Origin: Mycetocola saprophilus
Lineage (GTDB): Bacteria > Actinomycetota > Actinomycetes > Actinomycetales > Microbacteriaceae
Assembly (NCBI RefSeq): GCF_000718085.1
Contig: NZ_JOEC01000002.1
Coordinates: 1,240,001 to 1,304,000, forward strand
Length of the DNA: 64,000 nucleotides
Direction: 5' to 3'
Position numbers and translations under genes: made by a program. The notes below the pieces were generated by a model, which saw only the letters and a program-made list of their open reading frames with translations, was not told the DNA's origin and did no database searches. Positions 15,215 to 23,453 of the stretch are shown here, piece by piece (the first letter of the stretch is position 1; every line of letters starts with the position of its first letter).

Positions 15215-16155
15215 GCGGAGGCCTTCACGCGGCGGTTGCCGGAGAGAGAGGAGCGCAGGCGCGGATCAAGCAGGCGCTGCAGCACGTCGCCAAGGAAGCC
15301 GATCACCAGGACCAGGACGGTGGAAAACAGGAGTACTCCCTGAACGTTGGGGAAGTCTTGTTGGCGGATTCCGGCGATCAGCATGTCACCGAGTCCGGGC
15401 AGGGCAAAGACGTTCTCCACTACGACCGCGCCCACGAAGGTGGTGGCCAGCTGGATCGCCAGGATCGAGATCACCGGGACGATTCCGTTGCGCAGCGCGT
15501 GCCGCCAGAGCGCCGTGGAGAACGGCTGCCCCAGGGCGCGGGCGGTACGCAGATAGTCGCGGTCGAGGATGTCGAGGGTTGCGCTGCGTACATAACGGGC
15601 AAGCTCCGAACCGGACACGATCGCGATGGTCAGCACCGGTAGCGTGAGCGAGGTGAGCGCATCCAGCGGATCGGCCCAGTCCTGGCGCGGGAACCCGCCG
15701 GCCGGCAGCACCCCGAGGTTCAGCGCAAACAGCGTGACCAGCAGGATGCCCACCCAGAACACGGGGATCGCGCCGCCGAGCTGGCTGATCGCTGAGAACG
15801 CGGTGCCGTACCAGGTGCGGGACTTCCAGGCGGCGATGAACCCGACCGGGATCGCAATGATCACCGAGAGGGCGAAGGAGATCAGGGTCAGCGGCACGGT
15901 CACGTTGAGGCGACGCAGGATCTCGTCGGATACGGACAGGTGCGAGCTGAAGGAGGTGCCGAGGTCGCCGCGGAACAGCCCGCCGATGTAGTCGGCAAAC
16001 TGCACAAAGATGGGGCGGTCAACACCCAGGGCCGCCGAGGCCGCGCGGATATCCTCGGGCGTGGCCTCGAGGTTGATCAGCGCATAGACGGGGTTGCCGA
16101 GCAGTCGGAGCACGACGAACAGGACCGTCACCGCGAGCGCAAGGCTCAGCAGCAA
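15211..16155 (-). CDS. dppB: Peptide ABC transporter permease, DppB type, with an unusual start
   Basis: 314 aa from TTG 16155. It has the DppB pattern: first membrane helix LLSLALAVTVLFVVLRLLGNP, ASAALGVDRPIFVQFADYIGGLFRGDLGTSF (characteristic periplasmic segment), then five helices and the EAA-like loop TARALGQPFSTALWRHALRNGIVPVISILAIQLA. Homologous-looking N-terminal sequence (DFLIGSYLLRRTGLL) continues in frame upstream, directly to the dppA TAG stop at 16198, with no ATG or GTG. The start is therefore TTG 16155 or a non-standard codon such as ATC 16185-16183. It ends in the tandem repeat shared with dppC's start. Confidence 0.85.
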   Translation of the reverse strand: MLLSLALAVTVLFVVLRLLGNPVYALINLEATPEDIRAASAALGVDRPIFVQFADYIGGLFRGDLGTSFSSHLSVSDEILRRLNVTVPLTLISFALSVIIAIPVGFIAAWKSRTWYGTAFSAISQLGGAIPVFWVGILLVTLFALNLGVLPAGGFPRQDWADPLDALTSLTLPVLTIAIVSGSELARYVRSATLDILDRDYLRTARALGQPFSTALWRHALRNGIVPVISILAIQLATTFVGAVVVENVFALPGLGDMLIAGIRQQDFPNVQGVLLFSTVLVLVIGFLGDVLQRLLDPRLRSSLSGNRRVKASA

Positions 16156-16197
16156 CAGTCCCGTTCGTCGCAGCAGATAGGATCCGATGAGGAAATC

Positions 16198-17706
16198 CTA
16201 GCCGCGGGTGATCTTGCTCACATAGAACAGCGAGTTCATGCCGTTGACCGGCACACCCTTGATGTCCTTTGCGGCGACCCGCAGCTGCGGGTTGAGGTAC
16301 AGCCAGACGCTGGCCGCGTCATCGGAGATCTGCTTATTGGCCTTGGCGATCAGGTCCGACTGCTCCTGCGGGGTAGCGGCGGCCTCGGCCTCATCCAGCC
16401 ACTTCTGCACGTCGGCGTTGTTGTAGCCCCAGTAGAAATCGGGGTTCTGGTAGAAGTAGATGTCGCGGTCGTTCACGTGGTCCTGCATGGTGGCCTGGAA
16501 GTCGTGAGCGCCGTAAACCTTCTCGGCCCACTTGTCATCGGTGATCAGGTTGATCTTCACATCGATGTTGATCTTCGCCAGCTCACCCTTGATGAACTCG
16601 GCCACGGTGGGGTGCACGCCGGAGTCCGGGGTGTCCAGGGTGAAGGAGAACCCGTCGGCGTGACCGGACTCGGCCAGCAGCTTCTTGGCCAGGTCGACGT
16701 CGTAGGGGTTGTTGTCCTTGAGGTCCAGGTAGCCGGGCTCGGACGGGGGAACCATGGCACCGATCAGCTGGCCGCGGCCGTCCCAGATGCTCTCCAGGAG
16801 CTTCTTGCGGTCGATGGCCGAGTAGATGGCCTTACGCACCTGCACGTTGTCGAACGGGGCAACCCGGTCGTTGAAGGCGAGCAGTTCCTTGGTGGTCGAG
16901 GTGCCCTCGATGATGTTGAACTTGCCCGACTTCTCGAACTGGGGCAGCGCGTCCGGGCTGGTCAGACCGGTGATCACATCCACCTGTCCGGTCAGCAGCG
17001 CGTTGTTCAGTGCGGTGGGGTCGGTGTAGTAGTGGAACTCGATCCCGGCGTTCTTGGGCTTGTCGCCCCAGTACTTGGTGTACGGGCTCAGCGAAATCGA
17101 GGAACCCTTGCGGTAGTCGGCGAGGGTGTAGGGACCCGAGCCGTCCTCGGTGCTGGTGAGGTCCTTGGCCTTGTGGTTGATGATCCACACGTAGCCGAGG
17201 TTGTAGACGAAGCTCGAGGACTTCTTCGACAGGGTCACGGTCACGGTCTTGGGGTCGGTGGCAACCACATTGGAGATCACCGAGAGCTGCTTCTTGCGGG
17301 CACCGAGCGACTCGGGGCTCAGGATGCGGTTGAGGCTGAAGACCACGTCCTCGGCGGTGACCGGGTCACCGGAGTGGAAGGTCGCCTCGCGCAGCGGGAA
17401 GGTGTAGGTGAGACCGTCTTCGGAGACCTTGTAGCCGGTGGCGAGCAGGGGCTCAACCTTGGCGTCGTCGGTGATCCGGAACAGGCCCTCGTAGACGTTA
17501 CCGGTGAAGGCCTCGGTGATACCGGAGGAGCCGCCCTTGATCGGGTCGAGGCTCGTGGGCTCGTAGATCGAACCGACGTTGATCGGGTCCTTGTCGGATC
17601 CGGACGTACCGGAGCCTGCGTTGCTGGTGCAGCCGGTCAGCGCAATCGCGGAGATCGCGAGGGCTGCCAGGCCCACCAACAGGCGGGGGCGTCGGGTAGA
17701 TGACAT
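16198..17706 (-). CDS. dppA: Peptide ABC transporter substrate-binding lipoprotein, family 5
   Basis: 502 aa. It has a lipoprotein signal with lipobox ALTGC (Cys at about residue 26), then the SBP_bac_5 pattern: INVGSIYEPTSLDPIKGG, LATGYKVSEDGLTYTFPLREATFHSGDPVTAEDVVFSLNRIL (family signature region), VRKAIYSAIDRKKLLESIWDGRGQ and DLAKKLLAESGHADGFSFTLDT. It captures peptides, or a related ligand such as nickel or opines, outside the membrane for DppBCDF. A strong AAGGAGC ribosome binding site precedes the ATG. It is the first transporter gene of the minus-strand operon; its stop abuts dppB with no gap. Confidence 0.9.
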   Translation of the reverse strand: MSSTRRPRLLVGLAALAISAIALTGCTSNAGSGTSGSDKDPINVGSIYEPTSLDPIKGGSSGITEAFTGNVYEGLFRITDDAKVEPLLATGYKVSEDGLTYTFPLREATFHSGDPVTAEDVVFSLNRILSPESLGARKKQLSVISNVVATDPKTVTVTLSKKSSSFVYNLGYVWIINHKAKDLTSTEDGSGPYTLADYRKGSSISLSPYTKYWGDKPKNAGIEFHYYTDPTALNNALLTGQVDVITGLTSPDALPQFEKSGKFNIIEGTSTTKELLAFNDRVAPFDNVQVRKAIYSAIDRKKLLESIWDGRGQLIGAMVPPSEPGYLDLKDNNPYDVDLAKKLLAESGHADGFSFTLDTPDSGVHPTVAEFIKGELAKINIDVKINLITDDKWAEKVYGAHDFQATMQDHVNDRDIYFYQNPDFYWGYNNADVQKWLDEAEAAATPQEQSDLIAKANKQISDDAASVWLYLNPQLRVAAKDIKGVPVNGMNSLFYVSKITRG

Positions 17707-17759
17707 GGTGATTGCTCCTTGTGGAGGATGGGGAGGGGATAAATCTTGGGCGCAGAAAG

Positions 17760-17784
17760 CTGCCGCGCCCGGGGGACGCGGCAG
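17760..17784 (-). terminator. Hairpin between the DUF1684 gene and dppA
   Basis: CTGCCGCG (17760-17767) pairs with CGCGGCAG (17777-17784). On the minus strand it is followed by CTTTCT, a poor T tract, so it may be a partial terminator or a 5' end stabiliser that raises dppA expression relative to the upstream gene. Confidence 0.4.
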
Positions 17785-17807
17785 AATTCGGCCGAGCCAG
17801 GGTGGGG

Positions 17808-18551
17808 CTAGAGGGAGAAACCTTCGGTCCAGATGACCTTCTTTTCACCGGCCGTGATGGCCTCGGTGAAGCGGTTGCTGGCCGGGGGCAGTGGACAGTT
17901 CATCTGATTGGAGAATCCACAGGGCGGAACCACCGCGTGGTTGAAGTCCAGGGTGACCGGGAACCGGGTTCCGGGGGTCTGATCCGCCGAGACGTCCGGA
18001 CGCGGAATGAACAGGAAGCGGCCCGAAGCATAGGTGTCGGTGCGGCTGGTGGCGTCGGCGAAGACGAGTTGCAGCTTGTCTCCGGCATCGAATGCGGCCA
18101 GGCGGTGCTCGACACCGTTCAGGGTGAACACGATGTCGCCCGAGACGGGCAGGCCGCGGGTGGCACCGGAGTCGCGCAGGTGCTCAAACGGCATGAAGCG
18201 AGACTCGTCCACGTACTCGAACTCGGCGTCGATGATCCACTCGGGGTTGAACCCATACGAGCCGATGCCCTGGAAGGCCTGCTGAGCGGGGGACTGGGTG
18301 TCCCAGATGCGGTAGCCGTGCTCAAGCTCGCCGTTGTCGATGTTGTCGCGCTGCAGACGGCTGAAGATGACGTGGGCGGGCCAGTCGGCGCGGGCCACAT
18401 CCTCGGCCACAGGTTCTTCTCCGGCCTGACCCCAGTGGGTGAACACCAGCGAGAGCGGGCCGTGGGCGCCGGTCACGTAGGCGGTGCGGGCGCGGTGCCA
18501 GCCCTCGAGGGCGGCCGCGGCGTCAACGGTGGAGATATCTGCGGGGGTCAT
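17808..18551 (-). CDS. DUF1684-family protein
   Basis: About 247 aa. The C-terminal part has the DUF1684 pattern: YASGRFLFIPRPDVSA, VTLDFNHAVVPPCGFSNQMNCPLPPASNRFTEAITAGEKKV, with the invariant DFN and PPC..CPLPP..NR motifs. The function of the family is unknown. Start ATG 18551 or 18560 both have purine-rich leaders. It lies 102 nt upstream of dppA in the same direction with a hairpin between them, suggesting partial cotranscription; a link to peptide uptake is inference. Confidence 0.8.
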   Translation of the reverse strand: MTPADISTVDAAAALEGWHRARTAYVTGAHGPLSLVFTHWGQAGEEPVAEDVARADWPAHVIFSRLQRDNIDNGELEHGYRIWDTQSPAQQAFQGIGSYGFNPEWIIDAEFEYVDESRFMPFEHLRDSGATRGLPVSGDIVFTLNGVEHRLAAFDAGDKLQLVFADATSRTDTYASGRFLFIPRPDVSADQTPGTRFPVTLDFNHAVVPPCGFSNQMNCPLPPASNRFTEAITAGEKKVIWTEGFSL

Positions 18552-18844
18552 TTTTTCCATTTTCCCGGTCGGGACGAGCATCGCCCAACCGATGACAGAT
18601 TATGTCGAAAAGTCGGTGTTATGACTCGAAATAACCGCGATATGGGCGATTTCATTCCGTCCGCGGGGGAAATGTTACGAAGCGAGTGAGCCTTCGTAAA
18701 GCGTTTGCCCTGCACCACCCCCAGTCGCGCAACCGATGCGGCGGATGCCCGCGATGTCCGCGGCTGTGTGGGTGTGGGGAACATTGCAGCAACCGCGGGG
18801 TGTCTCGTGGCAGACTTCATTGAATTCACGCCGAACTCGATGTG

Positions 18845-18887
18845 GGGAAAAATGAAGCCGCCGTGATCGATGATCTACGGCGGCTTC
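18845..18887 (-). terminator. Orphan terminator reading leftward (minus strand)
   Basis: GAAGCCGCCGT (18854-18864) is perfectly complementary to 18877-18887. On the minus strand the hairpin is followed by ATTTTTCCCC. No minus-strand gene ends here: the neighbour to the right is the plus-strand HEPN gene. The 390 nt 18552-18942 otherwise hold the DUF1684 promoter region and no gene I can support. Confidence 0.7.
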
Positions 18888-18942
18888 CAAACCCACTACG
18901 GCCTCTGCCGGGGGACTATGTCTCCACCCTAGGCTCGGAAGC

Positions 18943-19692
18943 ATGATTCCGCAACCCACTCCCCAGGAGCAGGCGGCGCTCGTTCGGAGCCTAGCGCCGC
19001 AGCGATTGCGCCGCTTTCGTGCCGCCACCCGGGGAGAACGGGAGGCAATCGAGCTGTATGTTCTTGACTGTCATATTGCCTCCCACCTGCACGCGGCGGT
19101 TCGTATCGCCGAGGTTGCCCTGCGTGAAGCAATTCATCGAGGAATGTCGGACGCTTTTGGTTCTCATTGGTACATCGCTCTTAATGATCAACTTGACGCC
19201 CATACGGCGCGTGCATTCCAAGATGCGGTCCGCAATGCAGGGCCATCTGCGGCATCGGGGAAAATTGTGTCACAAATCATGCTGGGCGTCTGGGTGAGCC
19301 TATTGGGTACGGGCACACGCAAACAGGATGGTACCCGTGCGCACTATGTGCGCGATGTTTGGGAACCGGGTTTGAAGAATTCGCTACAGGTTCCACGTCG
19401 GCACGTAGCGAGGCTCACGCAGCGCGTCAACTGGGCGCGAAATCGCATCAGCCACTGTGAGCCGGTGGTTTTTGGGCTACCCATGCCTGGCCTGGGTGGC
19501 CCATCAACCCAGGTTCGCCGGTCACCGGCTCTGATCTTTGACGATGTCAAAGACCTCATGAGCGCTATTTCTTCACGGCTGGAACCCTGGTTTGATCGCT
19601 GGGACGAAACCGCCGCTCTACTTTCGCACCCGCTACTAGAGAAGGCGCTCGATCACATTGAGTCGAATGCCGCTATTCAACTGGACCGATAA
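18943..19692 (+). CDS. Abi-like HEPN-domain protein (probable abortive-infection RNase)
   Basis: 249 aa. Features of the Abi_2/AbiD-type family are seen: an N-terminal helical block, AVRIAEVALREAIHRGMSDAFG with a downstream WYIAL, SQIMLGVWVSLLGTGTR (the usual LSFGxWxxLL position), and the HEPN motif RNRISH within VNWARNRISHCEPV. HEPN RNases of this family act in phage exclusion or toxin-antitoxin systems. Codon use is visibly less GC-biased than in the neighbours, suggesting acquisition. TAGGCT (18930-18935) ends 7 nt before ATG 18943, so a leaderless mRNA is likely. No partner antitoxin is adjacent. Confidence 0.75.
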   Translation: MIPQPTPQEQAALVRSLAPQRLRRFRAATRGEREAIELYVLDCHIASHLHAAVRIAEVALREAIHRGMSDAFGSHWYIALNDQLDAHTARAFQDAVRNAGPSAASGKIVSQIMLGVWVSLLGTGTRKQDGTRAHYVRDVWEPGLKNSLQVPRRHVARLTQRVNWARNRISHCEPVVFGLPMPGLGGPSTQVRRSPALIFDDVKDLMSAISSRLEPWFDRWDETAALLSHPLLEKALDHIESNAAIQLDR

Positions 19693-19777
19693 TCCCTCTG
19701 AAGCAACCCCTGGCCTGACCGTGAGTAGCACCGCCCACTCTTCGCCCAATCGAGTCATGTCTGAATCGGCTTGCCTC

Positions 19778-20356
19778 CTACCTCAGCACCCGATAGCTCG
19801 AGGTGACGAAGCCGTTCTCGGCCACCGCGGTGCCGCGGTGTTCCAGGCGTGCCTCGGGAAGGCCCGTGCCGAAGAGGGGGAGTCCCGAGCCCAGGATGAC
19901 CGGGATACGGGTGATGGTGATCTCGTCAATCGTGTCGTGGTTCAGGAACGAGCGGATGACGCCGCCGCCGTCCACGTAGACGCCGCGCGATCCGGCCGTC
20001 GCAAGGAGCGCCAGCGCCTCGTCCAGGTCGCGAGCGACGGTGACGTTGGGGTCATCCGTGGTCAGAGTCGAGCTCAGCACGATGACGCGGTGGTCGGGAT
20101 AGGGCCAGAAGCCGAACGTGAGGACCTTCTCATAGGTGGCGCGGCCCATCACCAGGGTATCCACCGAGGCCATGAAGGCGTCGTAGTCGGTGATGGCTCC
20201 CTCGTCGGAGCGCGCGGTGCTGTGCTCGGCCGCGGGCGTGACCTCCTCGAGCCAGGAAATGTCGCCGTCGGGTCGGGCAATAAAGCCGTCGATGCTGGCC
20301 GCGATAAACACGCGGCCGGTGAAAGTTCGGGCAGAGGTCTCGGTCTGAACGGTCAT
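19778..20356 (-). CDS. Dihydrofolate reductase-like / RibD C-terminal domain protein
   Basis: 192 aa. It starts with the fold's RVFIAASIDGFIARPDGDISWLEE, followed by VDTLVMGRATYEKVLTFGFWPYPDHRVIVLSS, and ends with YVDGGGVIRSFLNHDTIDEITITRIPVILGSGLPLF. These are the conserved blocks of the RibD_C/DHFR-like family (YwjB/YyaP group), NADPH-binding reductases of unclear substrate. TAGCGT (20363-20368) sits 6 nt before the ATG (leaderless). It is convergent with the HEPN gene. Confidence 0.85.
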   Translation of the reverse strand: MTVQTETSARTFTGRVFIAASIDGFIARPDGDISWLEEVTPAAEHSTARSDEGAITDYDAFMASVDTLVMGRATYEKVLTFGFWPYPDHRVIVLSSTLTTDDPNVTVARDLDEALALLATAGSRGVYVDGGGVIRSFLNHDTIDEITITRIPVILGSGLPLFGTGLPEARLEHRGTAVAENGFVTSSYRVLR

Positions 20357-20542
20357 GGTTCCACGCTAGCGGGAGCCACCGACGGCGGGCGGGTAAGGCT
20401 CACCTTGCTCGACACCCCGGGCAAATCGGGTTACATTAGACAGGTCAACAGACAACTTTGACGAAGTGGCCGAGAGAAACCGGCCCAGGTAAAACTGGTC
20501 CGAGAAGATCCAGCCCGAGCAAAACCGGCGAAAGGAGACGTG

Positions 20543-21232
20543 ATGCCGAGCACCCTGCAACCCGCACCGCGCGCGTCCCTGGCCGACGGGGTCGCGACCC
20601 AGCTGCGCGAGGCCCTGGCCGCCGGCACCTTCGAGGTAGGAACCAAGCTGCCCACCGAGCGGGAGCTGACCGAATCGTTCCGCGTGGGCCGTACCACGAT
20701 CCGCGAGGCCGTGCGCGCGCTCGCCGCCGAGGGCCTGCTGGTCAGCCGTCAGGGTTCCGGCGTCTTCGTGGCCGCGAGCACCCCGCTGGCTTCGCTCGAA
20801 CGCCGCCTGTCCGCGGCCTCGCTGTTGGATGTCCTGAACACCCGCTTCGCGCTGGAAACCCACGCCGCCCGCCTGGCCGCCGAGAACCGCGACGATGCCG
20901 AGGTGGAGGCGCTGGACGCCCTGTTGCGCGAGCGCGACACCCATGCCTCCGGCTCGCCCGCGTTTGTCGCGATCGACTTCGATTTCCACCGGGCCATCCT
21001 GGTCGCCAGCAAAAACGGCGTCCTGGTGGACGTGTTTGACGCCCTGGCCTCGCGCCTGGCCGACGCGTTTGCCGACGTGGTCGAGTTCGAGCTGAGCGAT
21101 GACATCCTGGCCGAGCACACCGAGGGTCATCACGGCATCGTCCGGGCCATCGAGCGCCGGGATGCCGACGCGGCCGGACGCATCTCGGGGGAGATCCTCG
21201 CCGACACGATTCGGTTGGTGTCCCGTGGCTAA
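20543..21232 (+). CDS. FadR-type GntR transcriptional regulator
   Basis: 229 aa. The N-terminal wHTH is ASLADGVATQLREALAAGTFEVGTKLPTERELTESFRVGRTTIREAVRALAAEGLLVSRQGSGVFVA, followed by an all-helical FCD domain (LLDVLNTRFALETHAARLAAE..DFDFHRAILVASKNGVLVDVFDAL..EHTEGHHGIVRAIERRDADAAGRI) with the Asp/His residues that bind metal in this subgroup. ATG 20543 is preferred over the adjacent GTG 20540, given AAAGGAG at 20531-20537. It lies upstream of leuCD in the same direction, where many actinobacteria have an IclR regulator; whether it controls leuCD is unproven. Confidence 0.85.
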   Translation: MPSTLQPAPRASLADGVATQLREALAAGTFEVGTKLPTERELTESFRVGRTTIREAVRALAAEGLLVSRQGSGVFVAASTPLASLERRLSAASLLDVLNTRFALETHAARLAAENRDDAEVEALDALLRERDTHASGSPAFVAIDFDFHRAILVASKNGVLVDVFDALASRLADAFADVVEFELSDDILAEHTEGHHGIVRAIERRDADAAGRISGEILADTIRLVSRG

Positions 21233-21274
21233 TTTTTTGATCACCGTCCCCACCACCGGTCTCCTGCTTCGTCG

Positions 21275-21313
21275 CCGCGACGAGGTTTAGCAGAATCGGA
21301 ACCCTCGTCGCGG
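21275..21313 (+). promoter_or_regulatory. Leader hairpin upstream of leuC
   Basis: CCGCGACGAGG (21275-21285) pairs perfectly with CCTCGTCGCGG (21303-21313) around a 17-nt loop, about 58 nt before the leuC ATG and 43 nt after the GntR gene. It may be a terminator for the regulator or an attenuation element for leuCD. There is no T tract, and I see no Leu-rich leader peptide. Confidence 0.45.
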
Positions 21314-21371
21314 AGTCGCATCGTCGCCCTCCGGTCACCCCACAGTAGTTCCCAAGCGAAAGCACCCCACA

Positions 21372-22808
21372 ATGAGCACCTCAACCAAACCCCGTACCCT
21401 GGCCGAGAAGGTCTGGGATGACCACCTCGTCGCCAAGGGTGAGGACGGCACCCCCGACCTGATCTACATCGACCTGCACCTGGTGCACGAGGTCACGAGC
21501 CCCCAGGCTTTCGACGGCCTGCGCGTGGCAGGTCGTCAGCTGCGTCGCCCCGACCTGACCATCGCGACCGAGGATCACAACACCCCGACCTGGGCGATCG
21601 ATAAGCCCATCGCCGACCTCACCAGCCGCACCCAGATCGAAACCTTGCGTAAGAACTGCGCCGAGTTCGGGGTGCGCCTGCACTCGCTGGGCGACATCGA
21701 GCAGGGCATCGTTCACGTGGTGGGTCCGCAGCTGGGCCTGACCATGCCCGGGATCACCGTGGTGTGTGGCGACTCGCACACCTCGACCCACGGCGCATTT
21801 GGTGCCATGGCATTTGGTATCGGTACCAGCGAGGTGGAGCACGTCATGGCCACCCAGACGCTGCCGCTGAAGCCCTTCAAGACCATGGCGATCAACGTCG
21901 AGGGCGCCCTGCGCCCGGGCGTGACCGCCAAGGACATCGTGCTGGCGATCATCACCAAGATCGGTACCGGTGGCGGCCAGGGCTACGTCCTGGAGTTTCG
22001 CGGCAGCGCGATTCGTGCGCTGTCGATGGAGGGCCGCATGACCATCTGCAACATGTCGATCGAGGCCGGTGCCCGCGCCGGTATGGTTGCCCCCGACCAG
22101 ACCACCTTCGACTACCTGGAGGGTCGCGTTCACGCCCCCAAGGGCGCGGACTGGGACGAGGCCGTGGCCTACTGGAAGACCCTGCCGAGCGATGAGGGCG
22201 CCGTGTATGACGCCGAGGTCTTCCTCGACGCCGATGCCCTGGAGCCCTTCGTGACCTGGGGCACCAACCCCGGCCAGGGTGCCTCGCTGAGCGACCCGGT
22301 ACCTAACCCCGCCGACTTCGCCGACCCCAACGAGCGTGCCGCCGCCGAGCGTGCGCTCGAGTACATGGACCTGACCGCCGGCACCCCGCTCAAGGAGGTC
22401 CCGGTGGACGCCGTGTTCATGGGTTCCTGCACCAACTCGCGGATCGAAGACCTGCGCGCCTTCGCCTCGATCATCAAGGGTCAGAAGAAGGCCGAGGGTG
22501 TGCGCGTCATGGTGGTCCCCGGATCCGCCCGCGTGCGCATCGAGGCCGAGGCCGAGGGCCTGGACAAGGTCATCAAGGAGTTTGGTGCCGAGTGGCGCTT
22601 CGCCGGCTGCTCGATGTGCCTGGGCATGAACCCGGACCAGCTGGCCCCGGGCGAGCGCTGCGCGTCGACCTCCAACCGTAACTTCGAGGGCCGCCAGGGT
22701 AAGGGCGGCCGCACCCACCTGGTGTCCCCGCTGGTGGCCGCCGCCACCGCGATTCGCGGCACCCTGTCCAGCCCCTCCGACCTGGCCGATCTGGCCGTCG
22801 CTAAGTAA
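21372..22808 (+). CDS. leuC: 3-isopropylmalate dehydratase large subunit
   Basis: 478 aa, full length. Aconitase-family iron-sulfur protein of leucine synthesis that, with LeuD, isomerises 2- to 3-isopropylmalate. VWDDHLV at the start, the first cluster Cys in [17 protein letters not shown], the other two in [15 protein letters not shown], and the [23 protein letters not shown] block are all seen. It starts at ATG after AAGCGAAAG. It is followed 11 nt later by leuD. Confidence 0.97.
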   Translation: MSTSTKPRTLAEKVWDDHLVAKGEDGTPDLIYIDLHLVHEVTSPQAFDGLRVAGRQLRRPDLTIATEDHNTPTWAIDKPIADLTSRTQIETLRKNCAEFGVRLHSLGDIEQGIVHVVGPQLGLTMPGITVVCGDSHTSTHGAFGAMAFGIGTSEVEHVMATQTLPLKPFKTMAINVEGALRPGVTAKDIVLAIITKIGTGGGQGYVLEFRGSAIRALSMEGRMTICNMSIEAGARAGMVAPDQTTFDYLEGRVHAPKGADWDEAVAYWKTLPSDEGAVYDAEVFLDADALEPFVTWGTNPGQGASLSDPVPNPADFADPNERAAAERALEYMDLTAGTPLKEVPVDAVFMGSCTNSRIEDLRAFASIIKGQKKAEGVRVMVVPGSARVRIEAEAEGLDKVIKEFGAEWRFAGCSMCLGMNPDQLAPGERCASTSNRNFEGRQGKGGRTHLVSPLVAAATAIRGTLSSPSDLADLAVAK

Positions 22809-22819
22809 GGAGTATCCCC

Positions 22820-23440
22820 ATGGATAAGTTTGAAACCGTCACCGGGATCGCCGCTCCGCTGAAGCGCTCCAACGTCGATACCGACCAGATCATCCCCGCC
22901 GTCTACCTCAAGCGCGTCACCAAGACCGGCTTCGAGGACGCCCTGTTTGCGGGCTGGCGCACCGACCCCGAGTTTGTGCTGAACCAGGAGCCCTACCTGG
23001 GCGCAGAAATCCTGGTGGCGGGTGCCGATTTCGGGACCGGATCCAGCCGTGAGCACGCCGTCTGGGCGCTGCGCGACTTCGGCTTTAAGGTGGTCCTGAG
23101 CCCCCGCTTCGCGGACATTTTCCGCGGAAACTCGGGCAAGCAGGGGCTGCTGGCGGCCGTCATCTCCGAGGAGGACCTGGAGGCGATCTGGGCCATCCTG
23201 GAGGAAACCCCCGGCATTAACATGACGGTTGATCTGGAAGCGAAAACGGCCACCGTCGGCGCGCTGACCGTTCCCTTCGAGGTTGATGATTACACTAGGT
23301 GGAGACTGCGTGAAGGTCTGGACGACATCGGCCTGACCCTGCGCAACGAAACTCAGATTTCGACGTTTGAGGAAACCAGGGCTTCCTGGCGACCGAAAAC
23401 GCTGCCGATCCCCGCTCCCTCGGGAGCGCCCACAGAATAG
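22820..23440 (+). CDS. leuD: 3-isopropylmalate dehydratase small subunit
   Basis: 206 aa. The swivelling domain partner of Leu[82 protein letters not shown] (substrate-binding loop with GTGSSREHA), and [14 protein letters not shown] at the C-terminus. AAGGAG lies just upstream of ATG 22820. Completes leucine-pathway isomerase; in an operon with leuC and probably murA. Confidence 0.97.
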   Translation: MDKFETVTGIAAPLKRSNVDTDQIIPAVYLKRVTKTGFEDALFAGWRTDPEFVLNQEPYLGAEILVAGADFGTGSSREHAVWALRDFGFKVVLSPRFADIFRGNSGKQGLLAAVISEEDLEAIWAILEETPGINMTVDLEAKTATVGALTVPFEVDDYTRWRLREGLDDIGLTLRNETQISTFEETRASWRPKTLPIPAPSGAPTE

Positions 23441-23453
23441 ACGGACACACCGG

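Larger units (their letters stand above)
15053..15245 (-). repeat. Tandem repeat inserted at the dppB-dppC junction
   Basis: A unit of about 80 bp starts at 15053, 15127 and 15207 (third copy partial, being the true dppB end). Read on the minus strand, each carries the last codons of dppB (PGNRRVKASA) and the ATGAGCGC junction that starts dppC. Copy 15053 has a 6-nt in-frame deletion relative to 15127. The repeat has pushed dppC about 150 bp away from dppB while recreating an ATGA overlap at every unit. Confidence 0.9.

Noticed and set aside
15940..17703. 587-codon plus-strand frame antisense to dppA/dppB
   Set aside because: Shadow of well-supported minus-strand transporter genes; low-complexity Val/Gly/Asp-rich text.
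12489..17706. Assignment of the dpp operon to nickel uptake
   Set aside because: Nothing specific for nickel binding is seen and there are no urease or hydrogenase genes nearby; peptide transport is the default for this family.
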